Assembly (NCBI GenBank): GCA_026027325.1
Contig: JAMSLZ010000003.1
Location: forward strand, 372,001 to 436,000
DNA: 64,000 bases
Source: Actinomucor elegans
Taxonomy: Eukaryota; Mucoromycota; Mucoromycetes; Mucorales; Mucoraceae
Direction: 5' to 3'
Part shown: positions 1 to 11,300 of the stretch, in pieces
Numbering within the stretch: the stretch's first letter is position 1
Layout: every line of letters begins with the position of its first letter
Program-made: the position numbers and the translations under genes
The notes under the pieces: generated by a model
The model's database searches: none
Seen by the model: the letters and a program-made list of their open reading frames with translations, nothing else
Told to the model about the DNA's origin: nothing

Positions 1-1129
1 ATACCCAAGACTAAGAAAGCGTAAGCATATAGGAGTATGTCCATCCTATAGTTTCTGATTTTTTTTTTTTTTTTTTTTGCGCAGTAAAATAACAAAAAAA
101 GTATATCTGAAAGACACATATTGATGAATTGCATTGACTGATGCATTGTATAGAAAGAAAAGATAGATGTTATTCCCATCAAAATAGAAAAGAAAGTCAA
201 GATCAAAACTATATCCGCAACAGAAATTGTAAGTGTTTCTTTTTTTTATGCAATTGTATCATTTCCATTGACATCCAATGGCTAGTCCAACAAGCCCTCA
301 AAAGTCTTTGATATCCTTCATGAAATGCACTTGGAAAACGCAATCAAGCACATTAAAGAACATGATCCCAAGCTAGGTGCATATTTAGACGAAGCAGCAG
401 TCAGCGATTTCAAAGCAAGACTGAGTAGAGCAAATGGATCCAACCCTTTCATGTTGGTATTAAGCTAAAAAAAAGTAGCCAAAGTATCTCAAGATTTTTT
501 TTTCTTTTTTGGGTAGGTCTCTCACTCGATCTATTGTATACCAACAGATCCATGGTAAGGCTGCTGCTTCCATCTATGACCGATTTTTGAAACTGTTCAT
601 TGAAGAACAAGACCCTCTCAATACAAACTGGTTCCCAACACCAGACCAAGTGCTGGCCAAAAGTGTTGAAGAGCTTCGTTCAGCCGGACTCTCGGGAAGA
701 AAGGTTGAATATATACAAAACTTGGCTTCCAAGTTTAAAGACAAGAGCATTACGCCCGAGCATTTTAATACAATGACGGATGAAGAGATTTCAGCGCAAC
801 TTTGTGCTGTCAAAGGCATTGGACAGGTAAGATAAACTGATAGTTCAGCAATAATAAACACATATGCTCATCTTTCTCATTATTAGTGGACTGTAGACAT
901 GTTTCTCATGCTGGATTTACACCATCCAGACGTATTGCCCTTGGGCGATCTTGCTGTCCGTAAAGGCGTTGCCAATCATTTTGGTCTACCTACACCGTCT
1001 GACAAAAAGAAGATCTTTCCTTTACCTCATCATATGACTCAATTGACTGAAGTATGGAGGCCCTATCGATCCTTGGGTTCGTGGCTCATGTGGCGAATCT
1101 CCAATATCAAAGTAGTAGGTGACGAATAA
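1..1129 (+). CDS. MAG1: DNA-3-methyladenine glycosylase (HhH-GPD family), 5' end cut by window edge
   Basis: Base-excision repair enzyme that removes alkylated purines (3-methyladenine) from DNA in the nucleus. Proposed exons: <1-20, 85-100, 154-228, 286-452, 517-826, 887-1129; the frame closes across all of them. The readable N-terminus is very Lys-rich (PKTKKAKITKKKEK), consistent with a nuclear signal. The core shows SLTRSIVYQQIHGKAA, the helix-hairpin-helix segment CAVKGIGQWTVDMF with the catalytic Asp in WTVDMF, and a C-terminal RPYRSLGSWLMWR typical of yeast and fission-yeast Mag1. The first intron (21-84) carries a long T run before its acceptor. The 64-nt intron at 453-516 starts with the weak donor GTTGGT, chosen because it restores the motif PFMSLTRS. 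The start codon lies left of the window. The gene converges on the kinesin gene with only 7 bp between the stop codons. Family assignment is firm; the first three exons are inferred from frame and splice signals. Confidence 0.88.
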
Positions 1130-1136
1130 AGACACT

Positions 1137-2819
1137 TTATTGAAAAAGAGAAAGGTCATTTTTTTCATTGACCAAGAGTTGAGTGACCTGGAGTTCTGCA
1201 CGCGTCATGTTGAGTTCTGCTTCTAATTGAGCAATCTTTTCATCAGGTAGTTCTGTTACAGACTTGAGATGGTCTGTAGGTTGACGCAACTGAGTGATCA
1301 TTTTCCATGGATCATCATCATCATCGTGATAAATATTATTGAGACGCGGTGGATTGTTTAACAGTGATTGCGATGATAATATAAGCCGGGATTTGTTATG
1401 TAGCCTTTGCTCAAGCACAAACTTGATATTCGATAGATCCTTTGTGATTTGGCCTTGTTCTTTGTCGAGTTTATCCAACTTGGTAGTTAGAAAGGCCACG
1501 TCGTTTGCATACTTTACCAGTAAAGATTTATCCTCAGATATCTAATGATAGTTGGGTCAAATCATGTTGTGTATTTTCCATTTACTTCTATCATTTACCT
1601 CACATGTCTTGGGCGATATAGGAATACGTTTAATGCGAGACGCAAAGTTGAAGGTATCTAAGGTGGGTATTTCATCCTGTATCGCAGACTCCATATCCAC
1701 AGTGCATATAGATACGACATTGTGATGTCCTGTAAAGATGGGCTGCAGTAGACGCGTCAGTTTGGAATCATGATATGGAGGAAGTGGATGACCAGCACTA
1801 ATAAGGATCTTCATTCAGTATATATTTATACATTTTGTATGTAGCATACCTTTTTCCAGTTTCTGATAGGTTATGTACAATGGCTTCAAGCGCTAAACAG
1901 CTTTTATTGATAGGACTTTTAAGAGATTGGTATATAGATTTATCATTGCTTGCTAAATCAATGAGATACTGAGAGAAAATATTAGTAAAATAATGCACCT
2001 GTATATAATACTTACCAAGTACGAAATATAAATATTTTCGCGTCTTCGTGTTGGTTTATTGGGCACGCGTGTTTTTCGCGATGAACTACTGGTTGTACTG
2101 GTACTACTAATCACACTGATATTGCTGCTTGTGTTGTTGGATCTTGTGGGTAGCGGTAATTGTTTTTCTCTCTTCTCAACTGTCTACAGTTTGCTTATTA
2201 GATGGATATTATCTCTTTGAAATTTACTTTACCACTTGTATGAACGTATGTGATCTACTGTGATGTGTTTCGTAATTGCTCGTGAATAGATATCTATTGG
2301 CTATGGTGTAATGTCAGTATAAAATTAAAACCTAGTATATATGGGTTTACCTTCTGCTTTTCGTACATGTTGAAGTGCTTCCATTGGCGATGTAATGACT
2401 TGCTCTCGCAAAGACATGACATAGGGGCCTCTCTATAGAAATCACTATTAGTCTTTTAAATTAAGAGCTCTTGTGGTCAACTAGTTACTCGCTTATTATC
2501 ATCAGATATCTTTAAAGGGCTTCCCTCTTCTACCATCAAATCCTTGATTGTGTCGCTTGCAGTTATTTCAAAGCATGCTATACATAAAATGTACTCATAC
2601 TCATTATCCTAGGAGACAGTCAATATGTTGTTTATGATCGAGTCGTGATTTCTCTTTTACATTCTTAATGGACTCAAACATGGCTTCAAAAGTAAGCGCC
2701 GCAAGCCCTGGATCATCTCTATTGCCTTATAATAATACAATTACTTAACTTGATGAGCTATCTATTATATCTTTTCTACTTACCAAACTATTGAAAATAA
2801 CATCATGTGTCAAAAATGA

Positions 2820-2860
<41 letters not shown>

Positions 2861-3571
2861 AATCAAAACGCGTTTAACCTACCATTGTCTACATATATTT
2901 TGTTAATCCAATTGTTTACTCCTATTCACTGCAAGACTTACATGTGTTTTACCAGTTCCAGGCTGCCCATATGTAAAAATAGTACCTAACGCGTATTATC
3001 TTTAATAATATGACTACGATCATGCATTTAAATACTAACCATTGTATCCTTGCATCACATTGTCAATAGTTGATTTGACACCAGTCTCAAACACGTCTTT
3101 GTTGGTGGCTGTTTCTCGGAATATGTGATCTGCAACGTATTACTATCATTGACGCGTTTGAAAACAGTTTGATTGTTCCTTACCAAACTCATATTTTTTT
3201 GATGACTTGGATCCTGTATATCGAACGCAATGATCCACTACCTGCCAATCTTTCTTTTTAACAGGTTGTTCGACCGTCAAACGCACTAGACTCTTGATCT
3301 TTTTACTTGGTGCCAAAAGGTTGGATAGCCAACCGCTCGACTTGTTTGAGGCAGAGGAAGAAGTACGTCTACGGTGTGATAATTTGGGCGTCGTAGTAGA
3401 TCTCGTTGAGCGTTTGGGTGTTATCGTGGTTCTTTGTCGAGATGTCGAAGTAGATACTGATTGTGCAATAGGTCGAGGTAGTAACGAAGCCCCTAATAAC
3501 GAGGTTGATACGGACTTTACTGGTATTCGACTACCGCTGATATGGTCAGTTGTTAAATACTTTGATGTCAT
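1137..3571 (-). CDS. Divergent kinesin motor protein (kinesin-7/CENP-E-like head, short coiled-coil tail)
   Basis: Microtubule motor head spanning most of a 585-residue protein. Exons in transcription order: 3571-3184, 3129-3040, 2985-2942, 2888-2883, 2787-2784, 2725-2661, 2608-2489, 2432-2351, 2300-2233, 2183-2016, 1968-1850, 1797-1599, 1541-1137; frame closes to 586 codons. The Ser/Thr-rich N-terminus is followed by DHIFRET, GYNGTIFTYGQPGTGKT (P-loop, with Pro where Thr is usual), THTMFGNRDDPGL, a ME[IV]YN-like strand that has degenerated to CFEITASDTIKDL, HSRSHT (switch I) and YLIDLASND (switch II, where DLAGSE is expected), then PINKSCLALEAIVHNLSE and YHDSKLTRLLQP. A Ser-rich insert of about 50 residues sits between switches I and II. 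A short coiled coil ends the protein. The fold assignment is certain; whether it hydrolyses ATP normally is doubtful. The start ATG at 3571 was preferred over an in-frame ATG at 3592. It shares a 201-bp divergent promoter with the next gene. Confidence 0.88.
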
Positions 3572-3731
3572 AGTATCTTTGTTAAAAAGCAAGAGAAAGA
3601 ACGCAACAATAACCCGTTGTCCGCCAGTTATTTTTTTTTATTATTTATTTATTAAGGAGCAGAATGCTATTATTATGGAGTTTCAAATGAAGGTCCCTAT
3701 TAGTATGTTGTGCAGCAGGTTTAAACAATAG

Positions 3732-3738
3732 TATAAAT
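3732..3738 (+). promoter_or_regulatory. TATA-like box
   Basis: TATAAAT lies 35 bp upstream of the ATG at 3773, inside the 201-bp region shared with the kinesin gene. Position fits a core promoter; no start-site data. Confidence 0.4.
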
Positions 3739-3772
3739 ACCAGGGTTCCTGAAAAAATAGTACCTGCAATCA

Positions 3773-4498
3773 ATGCAAACTGCAGTACAAGTATCTCTAC
3801 TAGCCTTTTCGAGCATGCTAGCTGAACGCTTTATTGAAAAATATCTTTCAACTTGTACAGAAACAAATCATCCAATAGACTCAGACACTACTAGCTTTCA
3901 AACTGCTACATGGAGATACTCGGATACACCAAATAGTTTTTTATTCGACTTTAGCGGCATCCTTAATAGTGTAACACGGGAACGTCTCCAGTGGATGATC
4001 AAAGCATCACTTCCTCCGCATGTTCTTATCCGCGATATCAAGTTATTACGCGGTGTCGAGGCATTGGTGGAACTGATCCTTGAGAATTCCGATCAAAACA
4101 ATGCCAAAACATTCATGTTACACAGTCAGACCCGATCTATTCTCGAGCACAAAGGTTTGTATATACAAGCATTGAGTGTATGGGTCAAGCCTACCTTGAC
4201 ATTGTCAATATCAGAACAAGTGACCTATTGGCGTATGCAAGTTTACGAGTTCTTTCCTACTGATACTGCAACAAACAAACTTGCGTCCAACATTACTGGA
4301 GCTATCAGCCGAGCGTTTTACCGAAAAAAAGACGAAAAAGGCACGTTGCATGTGCGCCAAGTGTTTATTGAAGTAGGAACTGCTACAGTGTTGATCGAAG
4401 AGAGACAGGTGCCCTTGATTGACCCTCAGAGAAAGTTACTTTTCTTTCCTTTTTTGCATCGTTATTTGCCTATAGAAATCTTATTGATTCAGAAATAA
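3773..4498 (+). CDS. Unrecognised intronless 241-residue protein
   Basis: Single uninterrupted frame of 241 codons with good coding character, starting at the first ATG after a TATA-like element. I do not recognise a family. The middle (about residues 75-125) reads like alternating strands and helices (HVLIRDIKLLRGVEALVELILE), and a C-terminal part (about 195-235) has a strand-rich, Arg-containing stretch. There is no signal peptide, no membrane segment and no Cys/His cluster, so a soluble intracellular protein is likely. The weak similarity of layout to small cytosolic adaptor proteins is not enough for a call. It is transcribed divergently from the kinesin gene, so the two may share regulation. 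Confidence 0.72.
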   Translation: MQTAVQVSLLAFSSMLAERFIEKYLSTCTETNHPIDSDTTSFQTATWRYSDTPNSFLFDFSGILNSVTRERLQWMIKASLPPHVLIRDIKLLRGVEALVELILENSDQNNAKTFMLHSQTRSILEHKGLYIQALSVWVKPTLTLSISEQVTYWRMQVYEFFPTDTATNKLASNITGAISRAFYRKKDEKGTLHVRQVFIEVGTATVLIEERQVPLIDPQRKLLFFPFLHRYLPIEILLIQK

Positions 4499-5730
4499 GC
4501 ATGGGCCAACCCTCAAGGGACACTGTTTGGTTGTAGTTTAATTCTATAATAAAGATGATACATGAAAAAAATAAAAATGAAATCGATATGTCAAAGGAAT
4601 TGGAGTAAGTCTGTAGTATGTATGTAGTAGCTCAATTGGAGCACGAATTACTCTCATCAAATGCGACATTAAGCCAGGATTGGTCAATATCGCTCGTGCT
4701 TATTAACGATTTTTTAAAAGAAAAATAACTGAGATTCCAAAAATACTAAACATTAGAAACGGTTAGATGCAAGACAGAAAATGCATACGAAAGTTTCGCA
4801 GTATTAATAAAATTTATAAAGAACTAGTTTTTTTTTTTGAATCAAATTCACTCTGTAAAACCTTGCTCCAGAGATTGAAAAATGCTATATCGTCGGAGTT
4901 CTCTAATATCTTTCCTAAAATAATTGTAAGACATGAAAGCTTAAGCTTTTTTTTTTTTAAAAAAAATAACAAGGTTCTATATTATATCTCCTGGCTACCA
5001 AAAAATCTGACACTATCGGCTGCTGATACAGGGGGAGGGGGGAATTTAAATATGATGAAATCTATCAAGACAGTTCATAATAACGTGGCCATTTAAACTC
5101 AGGCAACCAAGATAAGGATGAAATTCATTGGAGCACAGGGCTCAAAAACCTCTCCTCACCGCCAAAAAAATAATAATAAACCATTGCAATATAAAGGCTT
5201 CATATGCTAATTAAAGATAGTTAATAAAACTTGTTGAAAATATAGTGCTTCAGGCGCAGAAAAAATGCAGCGCTTTTGGATGTCTCTAACTATTGCTTAC
5301 ATTAATCTAGATTTATTAAAACAAGTGTGTTACAAAGAACATGCTATTTATTTATACATAAATTAATAATTAGTGGCATAGCTTGTTGCTTATGACATGA
5401 TGAGAATTTCCAAGACCTTTGTCGGAGGAAGGGAAGAGTGTTTCAACCTCCAGCAGCTAAAGATATCAAAGTTCCTGTTGATCATGATTATTAGGTATTG
5501 AGATGCTATGGAAGAGATAGTATAGAAATGAATAACAAACATTTTTATACATTATATTATGGATGTATGGTATCATAGTTTAGGTTTCCTTGCGTAGTTC
5601 ATGTCCTCTACCTACGAGGCCACTAGTCGAAGAGTCGACTGTAATAGCGCATTGTATATAAACGTTCTAATAAAATGTCATTTATTTATTATAATGGAGG
5701 ATATGGGCGATTTTTTTTCATTGTACATAA
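4499..5730. other. Intergenic stretch with a relic repeat
   Basis: AT-rich spacer between the 3' ends of two convergent genes. A 109-codon open frame at 4767-5096 has runs of Phe and Lys from poly-T/A tracts and no family signature, so I do not call it. A 25-bp segment at 4655-4679 recurs at 61213-61237 (listed separately). A G-rich patch (GGGGGAGGGGGG) sits near 5031-5042. Nothing else is recognisable. Confidence 0.5.
4655..4679 (+). repeat. Dispersed 25-bp repeat, copy 1
   Basis: Matches the minus strand of 61213-61237 at 24 of 25 positions. Both copies lie in open frames reading IKCDIKPG, so they may be fragments of one decayed coding repeat. Confidence 0.5.
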
Positions 5731-7782
5731 TCATTCAATAACAAGATTGTCTGCTTTCGCTTCTTTATCATCAGTAGGAGTAGGTGCTTCTTTTTCTTCT
5801 GTTTTCGTCTCTGATTCTGATTCTGGCTCTGGCGCTGGTGTTGGCGCAGGTGCAGGTGCAGGTACTGCCTCAGCTTCTTCTACTTTTTCGGTCGGTTCAG
5901 CTTCTGTAACGGTAGCTGTAGAAGGAGATTCATCATCTTCAGCTTTCACATCAGCTGTTACAACAGCAGTGCTATCTTCCGCTTTGGGCTCTTCTTTACC
6001 TTCCTCCACCTCTTCCTTCGTTTCTTCAGGCTTCTCAATCTCAGCCACAGTCTCTGGCTGGGCGGCTGGCTGCTTCATAATCAACACAGACGGCTCTATT
6101 CGCTGCGAGCATTCACTCAAACATCTAACCCACATCTCCAAATCTTCTACTGATTTTGCTCTTAATGTCCACGTCCACCGATCCAACAAGACTCCCCACC
6201 GATGTTTTACGCGAGGATATCCCAATGCTGGCTTTTGCCTTGACGCACGATGAGGCTGTAACTCAAATACAAGACTGTGGTGTAAATGAGTGGCCGAGAT
6301 AGCGCATACTTTAAAATGAGGTACATAGATGGATCGGTCTGGTTGGTGAGGATAATGGGTCGTATTACGAAACTCGTGCAGATAGCCAGCTGGTGTCAGC
6401 ACATAAATGTATTCGTTCCAGTAATTGAAGAGTGTGTGTCGTTTTTCCATGCGAGCAGCAAAAATTGGCTGTAAGAGTGGGTGCGTATGATTGGGGTATT
6501 GTAGATGGTCTGGGTGGCGAAAGGACGCGGTTTCAGGGATTAATTGCTGTTGATGGTGTGTGAGGAAATAGGTCCAATCATCTGTTTCGGTTTCACTAGC
6601 TGTAGATGTAGTCGTATCGTCACAAAGACGACGAAGTTCGTCTACTAAATGGGATTCACTTAAATGTGCTTCGTGTTGCAATCGTAATACAGTTTCGTGA
6701 ATCCTGTTTTCTTGTCGATAGACTTTGATCATTTGCTTGACAACAGCTAAACAATGAAATTAATTGGGTCATACTAGATATTTAATATAAGGCATTGCCC
6801 CCTTTTTTTTTTTACCTGCATTCAATAGCCAGGGATCTTTTTTGCTGTGTCCATGATACGGATGCTCATCAAAAAACACCAGCTGACGATCCAATCGCTT
6901 GAGTCGTTTAGCTGCTTCTTGTTTCAACTTGGTTAATGTAGCCAGCGATAGCCGATCATCCGCTTGAATGGACTTGATCATCCATTTGAGTTCGCGTTGG
7001 ATGTTGGATAACGTTGGGATCGCGTCATTTCTTAACAATGTAGCATAATCGCTATGCTCGTTGGCTGTTTTAAGGTGATGTTCCTGCCATGCTTCGCAGA
7101 CACTGCGTACTCCTCCTTCAAACGCAAAATGGACCTGCATTAAACGTTCGTCTTTGTAAAACCGTTTCTTTTTGTAGATGGGGCGACGACTTTTTAATGG
7201 CTGCACGCGATCCATTTGACGGTAAGTTTTAGCAACACAGGTTTCTATGCTAGCTAATAGTTCAAAATGGTGTAGGAGACGTTTGGCTAACAAATGCCAT
7301 GCTTCTAATCGTTCAACCAGTAAACGCACAGGTTGAATGCCTCGATCTTGGTGGCCTGGGTGAGCATCGTCGAATAGATATGTTTCAAAGGCTGATGGAT
7401 AAGCTTTTTGAAGACCTCGTTTGCGAGGTTTAAGCTTATTTATAAAGTGTCGGCGTCGACTGTGATCTATTGCAAACTGAGGGGGAGGTAAATGGTCTTT
7501 GGTGGGTTTTGGTGACAATACTTTGCTGCTACTGCCTATAGATGGTAGATTAAACATCGATAGAGAGGGTATAAATGCTTTCACCGAAGAAGCTGGCGCT
7601 ACAAGTGTCGTAGCTGATGTTAACACGGATTTTGCAGTAGATGGATCGTCTTCCTCTGCTGTGCGTATTTTAAGCGGAAATACTATACCGTTTTTGGTTC
7701 CTTGAAGCCATCTTCTTCGAGACAATAAGGAAGTGTTTTTATGTACACTAGGTGTCCTTGGAGAAGTAGGAACAGTAGCCAT
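5731..7782 (-). CDS. SLM1: Slm1-like protein with F-BAR-like region and PH domain
   Basis: Two exons (7782-6816 and 6746-5731, 69-nt intron) give 660 residues. In yeast, Slm1/Slm2 bind plasma-membrane PI(4,5)P2 in eisosomes and pass signals to TORC2 and calcineurin. Here a basic, Ser-rich N-terminus leads into a long helical region (about residues 120-400; RLLVERLEAWHLLAKRLLHHFELLASIE) like the Slm/Ask10 F-BAR-like part, then a PH domain (about 415-560; YIYVLTPAGYLHEF, and RAKSVEDLEMWVRCL as its C-terminal helix). The tail is Glu/Pro/Ala-rich and probably disordered. The start at 7782 excludes an upstream in-frame extension that is only a translated T28 tract in the leader. The PIP 5-kinase at 39.4-41.4 kb would make the lipid that this PH domain binds. 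Assignment rests on domain order and motif feel, not a search. Confidence 0.8.
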
Positions 7783-7804
7783 AGCTAGTTTACACGAATA
7801 TGAA

Positions 7805-7835
<31 letters not shown>

Positions 7836-7935
7836 GAATTTTATTCACCAACAAAAGGATTAAATACCACACATATCGATAATAATGAATCGTTAAAAGT
7901 ATCAGTATGATTTAAAATCGTTTTGATCTGGCGCG

Positions 7936-8321
7936 TCATTTACCAAGAATTTTAACGAGCTGGCCTGTAGCTAACGAGGCACTCAAATCGTCATATCCAC
8001 CAATATGCTGCCCATTGATAAATATGTTGGGCACTGTATATTGGCCTGTTAAGGCTAGTAGTTCATCTTGTAAAGCATAGCCATTGGTTAGCTCATCTAA
8101 TTCAACGACATGAAAAGGTTCATTCAATTCCTTTAGTAGATCTTTTGCATCAAGACAGTATGGACAATACGATTTGCTAAAGATCTACACTGAAATAATT
8201 AAGAAATCTTGCAAGACGATTGTTGCAACCTTTTCTCCGTGTTTACCATCACTTTGTTTGATGTGATATAGCTATCAATAATTTCAGACGCGCTTACTGG
8301 ATTTCCGCTACTGCTTGCCAT
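7936..8321 (-). CDS. GRX1: Dithiol glutaredoxin
   Basis: Two exons (8321-8247, 8184-7936; 62-nt intron) encode 107 residues, the usual size of a cytosolic glutaredoxin. It reduces protein disulfides and protein-glutathione mixed disulfides using glutathione. The active site is SYCPYC (dithiol CPYC class), followed by the substrate-binding TVPNIFINGQHIGGYDDL with the cis-Pro and the GG glutathione-binding turn. There is no targeting peptide, so the cytosol is most likely. The acceptor TGTAG directly before the ATC codon was chosen over TTCAG five bases earlier because only the former keeps the frame. Starts about 150 bp upstream of the Slm1-like gene's poly-A leader on the same strand side; no functional link is implied. 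Confidence 0.93.
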
Positions 8322-11300
8322 GATTTTAAGTGAGAAAAGACGCGAAAATATTCAATATGTTGAGTGGCGTTTGAAATACAGATCTAGGTTAAATACCATC
8401 TTTTAAGGCAATTTTGTTTGTCGACTCTGATCATCATTGGGTCCGTTATGCTCATTCATTCCAGATTTCATAGTAACTTTAATATAAATGTATCAAAAAG
8501 AAAGTTTTTTGAACTTGGCAAGTATAGTTCATGTGAGGTTCTGACATAGGATTTTGTAGAGAGATGTCTTGTACTAATCAGTGTAAATGTCGTCTAAAAT
8601 GAAAGCAAAATAAAATTTAGTTATTAAAATATACTCCTCGTTTAAAGGTTCTAACAGATGTAATAGTAACCCATTAAATACATAAATCCTTAATCAAATG
8701 TAATAGTCTATAGATTTCTGCCAATATCAGCATATATAATAATGTCACATATAACAAATAATTCATACTCTGGAATGCTTACTACATTCATTAGAGTTAT
8801 TATTGAAGAAAGGATTTGGTAAATGAATTTGTCTCGTTCTCCGGGTGCAGCTTTGATTGATTTTTTGCCTGACTTGCTTTAATATTCTTTTATCATACTC
8901 GTCGTACCTGAAAAGAACATGCGCATCGCGATTTGATATGTAACCACCATTGTGAACTTTTCTGATCGATGCCACAAAATGGGAGTAGATTAACTGCAGT
9001 TTGATGTAAATAGTTTAATGCACAGTCTCTCTTCTGTTGTTATAAAACAATCCCTTATTTTTCATTCTTTATACAAACATTTATTTGCTTTTGCACCACT
9101 ATTAATCATAAGGAACATGTTTAATCACACCAATTTACGTTCAGATATTTTATAATTGAATAGGTTTTTAATGTAATCGCAATGCTTACCAAAAGTTTAC
9201 TTTTACTTTACACTTCCCTCCTTGTATCAGTTGTCCTCCTAGTTGAAGAGTAAAATGCTTGCAAGGCGGACTTCAACAAATGTATAAATGCTGAGCCAGT
9301 TTGTAACCAAGTGTTAAGAACATATCTGTTATCCTGCGGATATTTTAGTTATAATTAAATATACTATCGCAAAATATGAATAAGACATGATTCTTGTAAT
9401 TTGTTTTATAATCATATGCTTCATCTTCTACTTGGCATTACGATAGATATATATAATTAAGCAACATGAGCTATCTTGAGTTGATAAATCAAGTTTTTTT
9501 TTTGAATAATGAATGCAAGTGATCCTAGTAAGCGATTCAAATGTGTCTTTAGTAAAAGCAGTAACATATGACAACACGCCCAGCTGCAAGAATTGTTTGC
9601 CTTGATAGTCATATTAACTAGGCAAGGTTGGTTAACCGCGTGGATGACACTCTTTTATTTGAGATTATCCTTTATAAAATACTCCTTTTCATTTTCACTT
9701 TGTAGGCTCGAATGCATATCTTGCATAGAGATTCTTTCAGTCATATAAGCAGAATATTAGACAAAAATAACCAGGTATATCATTAAAAGTGATTCACGTT
9801 GCAACCGTTACCATATATTTAGTTGACGTCAGTTAGATTAAATAGAAAGCCTGTTTTGGCTCAGAAAAATGAGTGTACAAAAAGCATCTGTATTATCCTT
9901 TTCGTTAATTAGTTTGATCAACAAGTACATACTGTATTTCAAACATCATATTAATAAAAGGGTGGTATAAATGATAACTACCTAATTTGAAGTCATTAGA
10001 AAGGAATTGGCACTATTATCGCTGCACATAGTAGGTGTATATCTGCTTAAAAATAGTTACCCAGTACATTCATAGTGGTGTCCAAGTAAATGCCATCGTT
10101 TACGGGTCATTGTGAGTTATATCCTGATTAATTATGATTTCAATGACTATACCTACTCGATTTTGATAAACATGAAAATACTGCCAATAACTACCAAGCT
10201 CCTTAAAATATGACTGACAGGACGACTTTGCGCACATCATACTTATTTCACGATATATAAGATCGAAAGAACGCACATATTTCAATTATTTGTATTACGT
10301 CAAATACATGAAGATCTTACAGAAGAGGCTAGGAGCAGATACAAATGGCACAATTTTTGCATTTAAATAGGTTTGTATCTATAAAGGGTCTCTTCCATCC
10401 TTAACTTTATACAAACAAGCCATATCGCAAGTAATGACACTTAACTGGTTTGTCCGTTATACAGCTGCATAGTGCAATGCACAGCTTAACAAAAGGTAGT
10501 TCATTTTGATATCCAATAAGTTGAATTTATAGATCGGTTTGACAGATAAATATCAGAAGTTTTCATAAAAAAAATTGCTATATAATTCATATCTCATCCA
10601 AGGCCTAAAACATCAAAGATTAAACAAATAATGTGATAAGAGATACTGCTATAATAGATACAGTATATTCATTATCTTATAATTAAATAGCAGTTCTCAT
10701 AGATAGAGCTAATCTTTCTGAGCATAGACTACTGAACAAAGTAATATTTAATCGAAATTGACCTATATGGAAAGTCGAACGTGTTTGTATGAAATGCATA
10801 TAGTCGAATGATGATCCTAATACCGTGTATATACATGTATATAAATATATATATATATATGTGTGTGTGTACGTATTCACTGAATTTTAATCAAATAGTG
10901 GTATCAGCAGATACTATAAGAACATGAGTCACTAATCTGATGCAACGCTTGACCAAGACCGAATAAAAGATCTATGGATCATTAGAGCTACTAGTTATCA
11001 TGAAATACATGTAAAGCAATCCTAATCAGTTATAATATAAATATTCAATGCAATTAAACTTGAGCTAAGAAAAGCCCTTAATAATCAAATAGTTCATTCT
11101 GAACATATAATCTGATCATACATTTAACCAAGAATGGTCAATCTAAAAATGCAGAGAAGAGAAATTCTCAAACAGTATACTCCCCTTAATCATCACTAAA
11201 TCATCATTTATCTATCATCAGCCTCGATATCATCGAATAGTATTAAATTTCCATTCATCCAATCAGAATTCGGAAGGTAATTGCAGCAGTAGAGACATAT

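Noticed and set aside
4767..5096. 109-codon plus-strand frame
   Set aside because: Phe/Lys runs come from poly-T/A tracts; no conserved pattern.
5675..6253. Long Ser/Ala/Gly-rich plus-strand frame
   Set aside because: Antisense reading of the acidic tail of the Slm1-like gene.
8763..8975. 70-codon minus-strand frame
   Set aside because: No family signature, no promoter or splice context.
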